From: Sphagnum magellanicum
Taxonomy: Eukaryota > Streptophyta > Sphagnopsida > Sphagnales > Sphagnaceae
Direction: 5' to 3'
DNA: 64,000 nt
NCBI GenBank assembly: GCA_021904315.1
Contig: CM038920.1
Span: 4,030,001 to 4,094,000 of the forward strand
Of this stretch, positions 46,720 to 58,615 are shown one piece after another. Under the pieces are notes generated by a model, which searched no databases, was not told the DNA's origin, and worked only from the letters and a program-made list of their open reading frames with translations. The translations under genes and the position numbers were made by a program. Position 1 is the stretch's first letter, and every line of letters starts with the position of its first letter.

Positions 46720-49700
46720 TCAATATTGGAAAGTGTAGCTGCAGGCTAGGGTGGTGAACTTCTGCACCATCGGCCAGGCAAAAGCTCCCCTCGCAAACAA
46801 TCGAAGAGACGCTGTTGTGTTTTGCAGCTGTGCATCGTCATGCACTAGTGGTGTCGTCGCTGCATGAAGCACTGGTAATGCTCCATCCCATGTTGGAGCA
46901 AACGCAATCTGCAGAGATCTAACTAGATTCTTGATGAGTACTGTCACCTAGACAAACATTGTCGCCATTGGAATCATGCCCATTCATTTTCTCCACTTTC
47001 TTGATCTCTAGGTGGCAATAACAGTAAAAGGAGGCACTAAAGGGGTGTGGACACTGTTAAAAAACTGGATTCTTAAATCTTTGAAAAATCGAAAGAGAAA
47101 CACAATAATTTGGATTGTCAATGATCAAACTTTGATGAAAATTGATAATGTTTCAAAAGTCCTTAAAGAGAGATAGAGAGCTCTCTCACCTTCTAGAGGT
47201 AGCAAATCAATTGAAACAGAGGTATATATATACTTAGGCTGCAGTAGTCTAGGAGGAGGTGAGATGGATAATCTTGCTTCAGTACCTTGGCAAGCCATTT
47301 CCATGGTGGTCGATTGTATTTGGTTCTTTTCCAGATGTCACTGGCAACTGCTCCTGTAATTTCCAACGACGACAACAACCCAAAGCAGCTCTTAGAGAGA
47401 TTTTGTGATCAGAACTAGCAGCAGCAGCTGCTTGGACATGATCATCAACAGATATTGAGGGAATTTCATTCATGGGTAGTACTTGTGGAATTAGATGATT
47501 GAGTTTTGTCTCCAACCTGGATCAACTGCACATGCTTGAACCCCTTTGCCTGCGATCAAATGCGCACAAAACATAATTTGTGTTCAAACACAACTCATGC
47601 GACTGACTTTGCCATAAATATTTGGTACCTGCAACCGCAAGAAGTTGCAGAGAAAAAAATACAAGGGATCTGAAATTTAATTGCAGCATTCTGATCATGA
47701 TCAATGCCCAGGATGAAGTTCCCTGCAACTTGACGATGATCACTGGTACTTACTAGAACGTCTGCAGTGCCTGAGTCTGCAGATCATGCAATGTACCTTG
47801 CCAGCGGCGTTGAAGTTCGAAAGTGAAGAGAATATTGGCCAGTTTGACTTCCGCGTAGCTGGCTGCTTCGAAATCTCGTAGAATTTTTTCCTGTCAGGAG
47901 GAAGAAGAAGAAGAAGCATTTTTTCCGACAAGTCAACAAGCTGAAGCTTCATAGTCGATCTCCAACAACAAACATTCTTCCGACTAGTTAAGCTTGAAAG
48001 CATAATTAATGATCATAGTCTCCAAAAACAACAAACATTCTTCCCCAGAGCTTGAAAGCAGCTACGTCTACGTCAAAGCAGTTGGAAGTCTAGCTCTCAT
48101 GTAGTTACGGATCATCTGCATCGTGAGAGTGCAAGCAAGCTTGCTACATACACACGCGGAGGACGTCATGATATACCGGGTCGTGCATCTTCGCTTGTCG
48201 ATGCCGGATTGAAGACACATTCACCACCTGCAGGTTGAACACAGTCCGCCACTATTACTGTATGTTAGAAGGTTTTCTCCTAGCTTCCGAGCTTCAGCGC
48301 AAGAATTCAACAACAACCAGACGTCCGAAAATTGAGAAAGGCATGAATCGACGACGGACGGATCTTACCCTTGAAGGAGCAGCAGCAACGAGATTCTCCT
48401 CCAGCAACCGAGTGAGCACATAGGGACCCAAATGGTTGATCTGCACAACACCATATTCCCCCCCGGCCTTATCAACATCATCCAGATGAAGCTGCTCGAG
48501 AATCCCCAGCTTCCGAGTTTCTGAAGAAGATCAGCTGCTGCACTAGTGGTTCAATACGGCCTTGGAACTCACCCAACTTGGATTTCAATGCAGGCAGGCC
48601 GGAGAAATCAGGACTAGAAGCTGCGAGCTCGCAGTTTGTGATTAGATATAATGAAGTCTGGCTGTAGCACCAGCGAGAAGGAAACAGATGATCTAGATCA
48701 TATAGTCGACATGAGGGATGGATCATGAGCAACAAGATCCAGCAACAACAAGATCCGCGCGAGCGATGACTGCAGGCATGGCGCAGGCAGGATGATGAGG
48801 GTGAAGAAAAAGGATCAGAGGCTGAATCATTGGTACCTGAGCAGATCCGCCAACTCCCTCGGCTGTGTACCAGGGACGTCCGGTATTGTGGATAAGATTT
48901 ACACCAGCATTGTTGACCTGGTGAAGGTCATGATCCACGATTGCACGCATGTTCGATATATGAGCAGTTCTCTAGACTCTTAGGAAGCTGTGCAGATCAA
49001 TATTAGACTCTTGACAAGATCCATGCATGCATGCAGAAGAAGAATTTTGCATCATGATTACAGCAGCAGCTGCATTAGCTGGTCATGATCATGATCTTGA
49101 AGTAGCAGAGATGATCAGTTTGCAGAAGATGCATGATGGAACGTTTACCAAGAGATGGAGAGGTAGATTGCGAGACTTAAAGTCCGTGGCACACTTGCGC
49201 ACAGATTTCAAGCTCTGTAAATCCAGCACCAAGATATCTACATCTGCCTGGCCTCCAGGAATATGAGGGCAGCTCTGCGGACATGCAGCAGTAAGCCATG
49301 CACACACACACACACACACAAACAAAATCCCAAGTATAAATTGTATTTCCGAATGAACATTCATGCAGCATGATGGTAGACATATTATATAGAACTGTTG
49401 AGCATTCTTGGAGCTGGCTCGCAGGAATATATATTCGAGCCGAGAACTGATCCACAAGGAGCTCTTGGATGAATGTCTTGCGGGAAAATTGTCTAACTTT
49501 ACCTCCAAGAATGGACTTAAGAACGCAAGTAAGTAACAGGGAATTGTGCAACTCAGGGAATTTTGCAACATTCTCAGGGAGGCCTGAGGCCTCGCAGGGA
49601 AAGTTCAATTATGGCTTGTCTAGAGGGGTACTGTGAACCAATGTCAAAAGGGAAGTTGGGCATTTTTCCCTGGTTGTAGAGCACCTAGCTCTTGCGGGAA

Positions 49701-50003
49701 ACGATAGAATTTTCCCTTTGACATTCGTTCTAAGAGGGATTTCTGAGTTTTCGAATTGAGAGCTTTCCCACATTGCACACAGGGAGTTGGAAGAAAACTC
49801 ATTGTGCATGCGTGAGAGAGAGAGAGAGAGATGGGAAGAACGACCTGACGAATGTAAGTAGCAGCTTCGCGTGCTTTGTCCGCATTTCGACACGCCAGAA
49901 ACACTTTCATACCGGCTTTTGCCAAACCGAGCGCTGTCTCTCTGCCGATTCCGGTGTTGGCTCCCGTCACAATCGCAACGCGCTTGGAGGCGTCGACGTC
50001 CAT
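46720..50003 (-). CDS. Short-chain dehydrogenase/reductase (retinol dehydrogenase/TIC32/WWOX-like), nine exons
   Basis: Exons in coding order: 50003-49845, 49274-49149, 48917-48837, 48440-48369, 48227-48177, 47890-47797, 47549-47517, 47353-47286, 46908-46720; 290 residues, all GT-AG. It is an NAD(P)-dependent oxidoreductase of the classical SDR superfamily with unknown substrate. Cofactor motif TGANTGIG at 13-20, ACRN at 38-41, structural NNAG at 97-100, INHLG at 123-127, catalytic Ser in VVNVSS (147-152), and catalytic YAEVK (Tyr175, Lys179). DPGAV then IAFAPTWDGALPVLHAATTP close the family pattern. The exon-5 donor (ccg|gtatat at 48177) was chosen over others further on for fit to homologues. 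The C-terminal end (ARGAFAWPMVQKFTT...) fits plant members. Converges on the alpha2 gene. Confidence 0.92.
47945..48062. repeat. Tandem pair of about 60 bp in SDR intron 5
   Basis: Two copies share catagtc.atctccaa.aac, aacaaacattcttcc and agcttgaaagca (about 47950-48003 and 48014-48062). Confidence 0.75.
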
Positions 50004-50170
50004 GATCACCAACGCGCGCGCGCGCTCTCGACAATCCCTTTTGCGACGACGACAACGACGATCGCGACGACGGGGGCGCACACACACGAACAACAAAAAC
50101 AACACTATCGACGGTCGCTAGAGAACCGAAAGCTCGTGGCTCGCGTCGCGTCGGGTCGGGTAGGGTGACA
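50004..50170 (-). promoter_or_regulatory. SDR gene promoter/5' leader, CpG-rich
   Basis: A short G+C- and CpG-rich patch (cgcgcgcgcgc at about 50013-50023, cgacgacgacaacgacgatc) directly upstream of the SDR start. Beyond it the sequence falls to AT-rich intergenic DNA. Confidence 0.5.
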
Positions 50171-51795
50171 CCACCCGCTGTGAGGGAACCCGGAGATTCA
50201 ACTAATTTTGTACAATTGTTTTTTTTAATAGGAACTTTGGTTTGGAGCCAGAGTGGCTGATATCAGTGTTTTTTTTTTTTTTTTTTGGCGAAATTTCGCT
50301 GAATGGCGAAAAACGAGAAAACCGATGCTGATTGTACAAGGGATTTTTTGGGGGGGGAAAAAACTGGAAAAGTCGCCATATTTTGAAGAAAAAAATTCAC
50401 ATGTCGCCATATTTTGACCATGAGTTTTTTCTGCTCGCCAGAACTAGGCAGGAATGAACCAAACCTATTTTAGCAAATTTTCTCGAATTTTACACCTTTA
50501 CAACAATTATTCCAAATTTTTGTCACAATAGTGCGAAAATTTATCCCAAAGAAAAAACACTATTAGGAAGATGCAGAAAAAGTGGGAAGATTTAGCCAAA
50601 TCTGGCTATAAACCATATATGAAGTACAAATCTTTAATCATCCTTCTACATTTTGGCTGCACACTGAAAACAGAGATAGAAACCTGGAAATAAAAAATAA
50701 AAAAATAAAAAATTCCAAAATTCCAAAATTCCAAAATCACATTATATATATGTTTTTTATTTTATTATTTATTTTAAGCCTGGTATTTTGTGAAATATTT
50801 TGGAAAATTCATGTAGGTAAATATTTGAGTATCCAACTAAAGGTCCTAAACCTTGAGTTGGAATTGAAGTTGAGAATTGTTTCGGCATGGATCGTGTGAG
50901 GGCAGTAACATTAAAAGAGTATGCAACAAACTTGCGTGGGAAATTATTATGAATGTTCATGAAATTTGTTTTGTATGAATTGAACAAAGGAATCAAGAGT
51001 TTGGAAGATATACTAATGAAATGACTACCTAAATGTAATCATGAATAGCATTATAGTTGTAACAAATACACAAAATAGGAATATTAATAAGAAAGTTGGA
51101 TGTGGATATTATGATGAAATGAGCAAAAACAAGGGCATGAATCAAAATGAATTTACCATGCAAAATGATAGCTATATGGGTTTTTTTTTGGATTTAAGTC
51201 ATCCATAATTTTACATTGATCAGATTGCAGGGTAAATGTTTTGTTTCATAATGCACATGGATACTACAAATTTCTCACATTTAGGTTAATAATTTCCATG
51301 AAATCACTAAATTCAAAGACAATTTATCAAAATATTACAGTTTTCGCTAAAGTCAGGAGAACACGGCACCAGTACCCTGAGTTTGGTCCAAAACAAGGTG
51401 AAATGTACCACTTTTTTGTGGCAAACTGATTTTGATCCGGTTTTGACCCATCTTTCCTTTTTCTTGGGAGCTTTCACAGCTGCTATATAAATTTTCACTG
51501 CTCCTACATGTACAACTACTATAATTAACTCGAACCTTGTGCACTAAATGCTGATTTTCAGCATTTCATACCCAGATTTAATAAAACTTCATTACTTTGC
51601 GGACCTCACTGAAAGAGGGGATAGATCATAGGAGGTGAAAACAGGCCCAAAGACAGGGTGAAGACAGAATTACTTTAAGGAAAACTCGATTGTATGATGA
51701 ATTGACATATGTTGTTGGTGTTGGACCATGTTTCCCACAATTTTTCCCTATCAGTCCATTGTAGACTGACAGGATATGTATATACATATATGACC
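50171..51795. other. AT-rich spacer, no gene seen
   Basis: Includes poly-T (about 50270-50286) and a short (aaattcc)n patch near 50708-50738. No recognisable coding. Confidence 0.6.
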
Positions 51796-51936
51796 TTACA
51801 AAGAATGGAACAGTACAGATAGTGGGCGAATGACAATCATGGAAACGTACTTCACAAAGAATCAAACAATAGAAATAGTGGGCGAGTGATGGTCAAGGAA
51901 ACATAACTTTTACAAAGAATTGAACAATACAAATGG
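51796..51936. repeat. Tandem repeat, 2.5 copies of about 57 bp
   Basis: Copies start near 51796, 51851 and 51908. Each has acaaagaat.gaaca.ta.a, then (first two) atagtgggcga.tga and a.ggaaac.ta. Confidence 0.8.
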
Positions 51937-53030
51937 TTCTAAGTCAGATCTGTATCTCTAGATAATGACTTAGTAATAACTTCTTTAGTATCGTGACCAC
52001 CAAAATTTCTAGGAGATGATCTTCCATACCTAGAGTGAATGAATTATAAACTAAATCTGCTATTTGATTAGTACTTTCATAGCCCGAGAAGGGTTGATAT
52101 CCTAGAGCTGAAAATGTATGAAAAGCTGGAGGGCTCTTGACCATTTAATGTTCAGTTTCAGCCTCACTTTGATCCTGACTGTTTCACTCATCCTCCCTTT
52201 TTTAGTTATTCATAAAGTTCTGCAAAGTGAGGCTCACAACAGCCCTCAAAACACAAGATAAAATATTGTAAACCCTAAACCCTTTATAGTCGCGCCCTTG
52301 TTGACCAATTTTATTTATTTATTTATTTTTTGACACTAACAAATTGTGATTCAAACTTGTATAGCCTCATTCCATACAAACCCTTATAAAACTGGGACTA
52401 TAGACCAAAAAACTTTACAAAATAACCTTTTTACACTAGAATAAAGGTGCCAATTGTTTAAATTTTTTACATGGGTTATTTTAAGCTCTCTTATGCATTA
52501 TTAGACTTGAAGAAGGTTGTGATTTTTTGCCTGTTTTAATGTGACAATTTACATTATGTCACAATCTACATTGAGTTTGAGCTTCTTGTGCAATTTGTCA
52601 ATTAGATTTTTTTAATTTACAATTTTTTTTTTTGGTTAGCTTGCACATCTTATGATTGTTTTCAATAGAAAGTGGTTGTTTCTTTCTTTTCTCTTCAAGT
52701 GGATTCATTGTTTCATTGTTGTTAGTTTGCACAACCTGAACACAAATAAACACTAGCATTGCCAAAAGGAACTACAATGTACAAAACTCTAATATTTGCC
52801 TTAGATTTCCCCCCATTATAATCCTATTTTCTAAGAAAGCTTTGCAAATGTTTTGTGCTAGTAAGGAGTGTGATAGTGACTAAAAAAAATGGTGCTTCTT
52901 ACCAAAATGGATGATTACCAAAAAATGTGACACAAACAAGAATGTGTTTAAAATGGGTGTTATCATAGAGGAAATTTATTATATTCAAATTTGATTATCA
53001 TAGTCAATTTTCTAACCATATTACAGTCTA
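51937..53030. other. Spacer with one protein-like minus-strand stretch
   Basis: Minus-strand 52144-51944 is open for 66 codons with ATG ([20 protein letters not shown]...) but no family comes to mind and no neighbours support it. The rest is AT-rich with no gene seen. Confidence 0.35.
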
Positions 53031-53744
53031 CTTGCATGACCATAGACTAGGAGGCTACCAAATAAGGCCCTACCTAGTAGGGTCGAACTATGTTAGGCCT
53101 ATCTACCTTATTTATAAATTACCTACCTACCTACCTAGAGGCCAATTATCTATTTACCTACCCATAGGTCACCTACTTAACTACCCATGGGCTATTTTAG
53201 GATTACCTAGGGCCCTATTTAAGGGCTTTTTAAGGATTGTTTATGTGTTATCTAAGGATTTCTTAAAGTAAAAGTTATTTATTGTGCTATATTGGGGTTA
53301 CCTAAGGATATTTTGGAGGTTATCTTAAGGTTACCTAAAATTATTTTAGTGTTATATTGGAATTACCTAGGGTGATTGTGGGGTTATTTAAGGCTATTTT
53401 GGGAGTTATTTTCGGGTTACCTACAAGATTATTTAGGAGATTACCTAGGGACTTCTTAAATTAAAAGATGCCCAACCTAGGCTATTTAATTATGAGATTA
53501 CATAAGGCACTATTTAAAGGCTACCTAGGGGGTTATTTAAAGGATACTATTTAAGGGTTACCTAAGGGCTTACTTTGGTTAGACTATTTAGATGTTACAT
53601 AGGGCAAGTATTTAGGAAATTAATTAAGAACTTTTAAGTTAGGAGATAATTAAATGGTTTTTTTTGGGTTTCCTCAAATTATATCAGCCGCTTGCCTAAA
53701 TGTATATAAAGGCCACCAAAATCTTAATTTAAAATCATAATTCA
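53031..53744. repeat. TTACCTA/GGTTACCTA low-complexity field
   Basis: Degenerate short repeats built on ggttacctaggg and ctacctacctac words. It adjoins element copy B, as the comparable TAGG-rich field at 13331-13727 adjoins copy A, though at the opposite end of the element. Confidence 0.6.
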
Positions 53745-55320
53745 AACACTAATTTTTTTTGAAAATCAACGATTGGATTGGCGATTCATTTGTAGTTGTA
53801 ATGGATACATGCAACTAAAAATAGCCTAGTTGCCTAAAACAAGTGTCATAAGACAATCAGATGCAAAAGACATGACATGACATGACCATGAAATTAAAAG
53901 TGTAATCGTAAACCTTACGACTAGGCCATAATTTCTCATTCATTGCCATGGATGTTCCTTAGTATGACATGGAACCCCAATTTGCAATTACATTCGCAAC
54001 TACATATGATAGTTGCATGTTACCAAATGTGCCATTGATGGGTGGTGAGGATTTAACCACGTGGTAATTTTAAAAGCCAATGGCCATAAAACATGTGGCA
54101 ATTTTCCATTTGTTCAAAAAATATATATTATAATTACAATAATTAAATATTATAATTAAACATAATTATATTGAAGTATTTAAATAATATAAATAATATA
54201 ATAAAATATTATACTTATAATTATTATATATTACAATTAATTCATTATAATCTATCTTAGGTTAAACTATAATAGACAACCTATTCTAGGCTAGGTTAGG
54301 GTAAAATAGGTTACATAGCATAAACTAAGTAGGTAGGTAGGATCTGAATTATTTTGTTGGGGACAAGCCTTTTGATTGACTCATCCCATATTGCACATGC
54401 ACTATGTTTATAGTGCATATCGTGAATTTAATCCATTCTTTCACCTACTTATATATTTACCTACTTACAAATTTGAAGTTGTAGACAAAGGATATGGGAT
54501 AAATTCTCATGAAAGGGAAATACTATGACACTACAACATTGTCACATCCTTTGTCCGGTACAAAAACATTATCATATATCCACACAATAAAATATTTACT
54601 ATTTTCCCTAACTATTTACTACCTATTTCTTACAAACTAATCAACCATATTATCAATTAATTAATATAAAAACACTATGATAATAAAATGCCTACTATTT
54701 AACTTAACTATTTACTACCTACTATTTATCCTACTTATTAGTGTTACCTAGGCTACATACCTACTATTTAGCCTACCTAATAAATTAATTACTTAGCCTA
54801 CATTTAGTAAATTACTTGTTTAACATAGCTAATTAATTAAACAATTAATACAAGAACACTATGACATATCCACAAAATAAAATATCTTTTGTTTAACTTA
54901 TAACCTCCCTATGTATTACCTACTAGTGTTTATCCTACTTATTACATATTACTTAAGTTACATACCTACTATCTACTACATAGTCTACCTAATAAATTAA
55001 TTACCTAACTTACATTTAATTAATTAATTACTTAACATAACTAATTAATTAATCAATTAATACAAAAACACTATGACATATCCACAAAATAAAATACCTC
55101 TTGCTTAACTTATAACCTACCTAGGTTACATACCTATTATTTATTACCTAGCCTACCTAATAAATTAATTACCTAGCTTACGTTTAATAAATTAATTGTT
55201 TAGCATAACTAATTAATTAATTAATTAATACAAAACTTTTGTGACATATCCACAACATAAAATACCTCTTGCTTAGGTTACCTACCTACCTATTACCTAC
55301 TAATACCTATCGTACTTATT
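53745..55320 (-). repeat. Tandem-repeat element, copy B, inverted relative to copy A
   Basis: The reverse complement of 13728-15320, with divergence. Landmarks in this orientation are catgcaactaaaaatagcc (about 53806), ccttagtatgacatggaacc (about 53956), agccttttgattgactcatc (about 54366) and then about five tandem units with acatatccacaaaataaaat (about 54875, 55077) or variants. No coding seen. Confidence 0.75.
54484..54555. repeat. 72-bp inverted repeat nested in copy B
   Basis: The arms gacaaaggat (54484-54493) and atcctttgtc (54546-54555) are perfect, and the pairing extends imperfectly inward. The matching place in copy A (from 14579) keeps the gacaaaggatgtga arm but its partner arm is eroded. 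Confidence 0.75.
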
Positions 55321-56237
55321 AGGTGCAAACATGATACAATGAGCCAATGGGATTAATGTAAAAAAAGATTGCATGTCATTTTTGTCAAAAAAATAATTTT
55401 TCATATGAAAGAATTTTGGAATAATGTTTTTGGAACTTGTTATAATAAATGTTTATAGTTGTCCAAGTACATGACATTTTTTTTTCTTCATCATTTTTGA
55501 ATAAATATGAATTTTTGAAAGTGTCCTGATTCCTTGTAAATTTAGTGTTTTGTTTTTAAAAATGATAATCAATTTATTTTTTAAAACATTTTTATGTTTT
55601 TTTGTATGATAAAATACAACTTTTCGTAACATATCATGTACATTTTACCCCATTTATGTGTGGCAAAGGACTTTTAAAATTCTAAAATTTTGGATTAACT
55701 TTGGAAAGTTCTTTGAATTTTTAAAGTTTTACAATTCCACATATTTTAGGGTATGAGTGATTTTTTAATGTGGTTAATAGGTCTTTATCTTCTTGATTTT
55801 TTTCCCATCAAATGTGATTTATTATATGAATCCTTTTGATAGTCCTTTGCAAAATTCACTTTTGTCCGATGTGTTCCTGTTCACTTTTAGAGGTCTTAAA
55901 TCAAAACTTAAAATTTAAAATTTTGTCAAATGAATTTTTGCTTTGAATTCCTTAACATTCATATGAATGAAAAAATAATAACTTAACATGATTGCCATGG
56001 CTTTAAATGGCAAAACATAAATATTTATCCAATTTTGATTGTTTTTCTAGTCCGACACCCTTTTTGGCTTGTTGGATTATGACTACACCTTATTACATAT
56101 TACCTAGCCTATATAATTAATTGATAATTAAGTATATAATCTAATTTTTGTTTAAAATCTAGCTACCACAACCCTTAATCCCCATCCCCACTCGTAACCA
56201 AAACGAAAAGCATAGTCCAAAATCTTGATCTTCAACC
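55321..56237. other. AT-rich spacer, no gene seen
   Basis: Only short frames; no motif recognised. Confidence 0.6.
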
Positions 56238-56672
56238 TTGTGCGAAAGGGTAATCCATAACCATAGCTTTAAACCCATAAGCTTTGGCTTATGGGTTTGG
56301 GGCTACATAAGTAGGGGCATTTCCCACTTACTTTTTCTTTTTCATTTTTCACTTGTGGAAGGGTTTTTTCATTTGGAAATCATTGTTTTATTTTCAATTC
56401 ATGGGTGTAGCTCTATGGGAAATAGTTGTAGCTCTACAACAAATAGTTATAAGTCATTTTCAAGTTATGATGAGATGATACAAAAGATGTTTGTAGAGAT
56501 GAATAGACATAGACAATTTGTTACTAGCTCATTTCACATGTTCAATGCCAATGAATTGGATAAAGGAGTTGGTCAATCAATGGATTTGGGTGTGGGAGTT
56601 TGGGATGTGTTTGCTATTATGGGAGCAATGAACTTGGTTGTTCAAGATTTTGATCAACTTCATTTTGGCTAA
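56238..56672 (+). CDS. Uncharacterised ORF, possibly transposon-derived
   Basis: Open for 144 codons. A more likely start is the ATG at 56415, giving 85 residues (MGNSCSSTTNSYKSFSSYDE... ending VVQDFDQLHFG). No family recognised. It lies in repeat-rich DNA about 1 kb before a Harbinger-type transposase fossil and may be the remnant of a partner ORF or of the transposase N-terminal region. It could also be chance. Confidence 0.25.
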   Translation: MCERVIHNHSFKPISFGLWVWGYISRGISHLLFLFHFSLVEGFFHLEIIVLFSIHGCSSMGNSCSSTTNSYKSFSSYDEMIQKMFVEMNRHRQFVTSSFHMFNANELDKGVGQSMDLGVGVWDVFAIMGAMNLVVQDFDQLHFG

Positions 56673-56744
56673 GTTTAATGAATTGGCGTCACTAATGGTG
56701 CCCACCATTGTGCACCATGCACAATTTACATGGTAACACCACAT

Positions 56745-57475
56745 TCAAGTTTTAAATTAAAGTTGTAGGGTTTGCGTTCTAGGATTTGAATTTAAGGTTT
56801 GGATTAAATATTTGATTTTACAATATGGGTTGAAGGATTTGGATTAAGGTTTTTATTGTAGGCATTGGAATTAAAGTTAAGAGTAGCATTATGATTAACT
56901 TTTAACTTTAGTGGTCAAGTTTAAATTTAGGATTGAGGTTTTAATTTTAGAGGTTTGGGTCTAATTTTGTATTAAAATTTTTCTTTTTGGGTTAGGAGTA
57001 GGGTTTTAACTTTAAAGATTTGGGGTTGAAGGTTTGCATTAAAATTTTAATTTTAGGGGTTAAATTTAAGGTTTGGATTAAGGTTTTAAGTTTCAAGGGG
57101 TTTTGGTTTAAGTTTTCAATTAAATTTTTTCTTTTGGGGGTTTGGATTAAGGTTTTAATTTCAAGGGCATGTGTTTAAGCTTTGGAATATCATTTTATTT
57201 TTAGGGTTTGGATATAGGTTTTAATTTTAGTTTTGGATCAAAAACTTTTCTTTTGGGGGTTTGGATTAAAGTTTTAATTCTAGGGGTTTGGATTATGGTT
57301 TTGGTTTAAAGGGTTAAGATTAAAGTTTTAATTTTAGGGGTTATGTTTAAGGTTTGGATAAGGTTTAGGTTTGAGGTCTCATTTAATTTTTTTTTAAGGG
57401 ATTTGAATTATGGTTTTAAGGTTTGGATTAGGGTTTTAATTTTAAGGTTTAGGTTTAAGTTTCAATTTAAGAGTT
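56745..57475 (+). repeat. Degenerate minisatellite of GGTTTGGATTAAGGTTTTAA-type units
   Basis: About 730 bases of loosely repeated aaggtttggattaaggtttt and aattttaggggtttgg words with variable spacing (roughly 25-50 bases). G-rich on the plus strand and reminiscent of decayed telomere-like sequence, but units are not exact TTTAGGG. Confidence 0.75.
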
Positions 57476-57739
57476 AGCTTTTACAAGTGATCATTACATT
57501 TGAATAATGCATACTTCAAAATTGACCCTTGAACAATGTGTTATGTAATTTTTTAAAAAGATGAAACATGATAGTGTTTGCATTTATGATGGATTTTTAT
57601 GGAACTAATTGAAGAATGCAATTTGTGATGAAACCATTTTCATTACATCTTGCATCAATGATGTAATTGGGGATGAGATCTAATGGCTTATAATACATGA
57701 ACTTGGACTATGTTGAGCACCACCATACCAAAATTATAA

Positions 57740-57912
57740 GGTTGCATTGGGCTCATTGATGGCACACTTGTCAAGATCCACAAACCTTAAAATGATGTGG
57801 CCCACAAGGTTTAATTCCATTTGGGTGCAAGAAGATTTGTTCAATGAAGAACATTGTGGTTGTTGATCACATTAGAAGAAATCTTGTCATATATGTAACC
57901 AATTGGGTGTAA
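57740..57912 (+). pseudogene. PIF/Harbinger-type transposase fragment (DDE_Tnp_4), broken
   Basis: Frame 1 (57740-57787) reads GCIGLIDGTLVKIHKP, the segment around the first catalytic Asp of Harbinger/HARBI1-like nucleases. After stop codons, another frame (57808-57912) reads FGCKKICSMKNIVVVDHI, which matches the next conserved block. The two blocks keep the family order and near-normal spacing but need a frameshift to join, so this is a dead copy. No intact second Asp or Glu region is visible further on. Flanking DNA from 57480 to 58050 probably belongs to the same element. Confidence 0.65.
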
Positions 57913-58615
57913 TCACAATTAAACAAGCCAAAAAACATGTTGGGCAACCACCAAAACTTTATAAAAATTGTAATTTTGTTAGATATATTTTTGCGGTGCC
58001 ACTTTAATGCCGTGTTAATCATGGAATGTTGTGCTAAATGATTAATATGATTGTTGAAGAATTCAAAAAAAAATTTAAAAATGTTTTTTTTTCGCTTTTG
58101 GTTTTAATAAAGGACCTTTGAACTTGAACAACATTTGCATCAAAAGAAGTTTATTTTGTAAATCGCTACATTACAAACTCTTTTTATAGACAAATTTTTA
58201 TGAGAAAAAATTTGAGATGATGTAAATTGATTATCCACATTCAAAAAACACTCACAATTTGAAAGTTGTGAAATTTGAAAATTTGAAAAATTAAAAATTT
58301 ATTGAACAAAATTTTTAAATTTCAAAAGCCTTTCAAAGAGGCATATATGCCCCATTGTATAGTGATCAAAATTACTCACGCTACTATGGGTTGCACCTAG
58401 TTTCAAAGGATATATTAAAGTTTATTAAGGATATAATGGGGGCATGTTTTTATAAATGTAATATATTTATATTTAGCTTCTATTTATGACATATTGGGTG
58501 TATATTATGCATACATTAAAAATATATATGTATAATTTACATTTATTAATGTTATCTACAAGTAATTTAGGTGCCACATGTTTTGGTTTTAAATCTAAAA
58601 CCAGCTTAGTTAAAT
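57913..58615. other. AT-rich DNA after the transposase fragment
   Basis: Probably the decayed remainder of the transposon plus spacer. No further conserved block could be read. Confidence 0.45.

Noticed and set aside
49089-49608. Long minus-strand ORFs of 143-160 codons
   Set aside because: Only the part at 49149-49274 is an exon of the SDR gene; the rest is open intron sequence, including a (CA)n tract.
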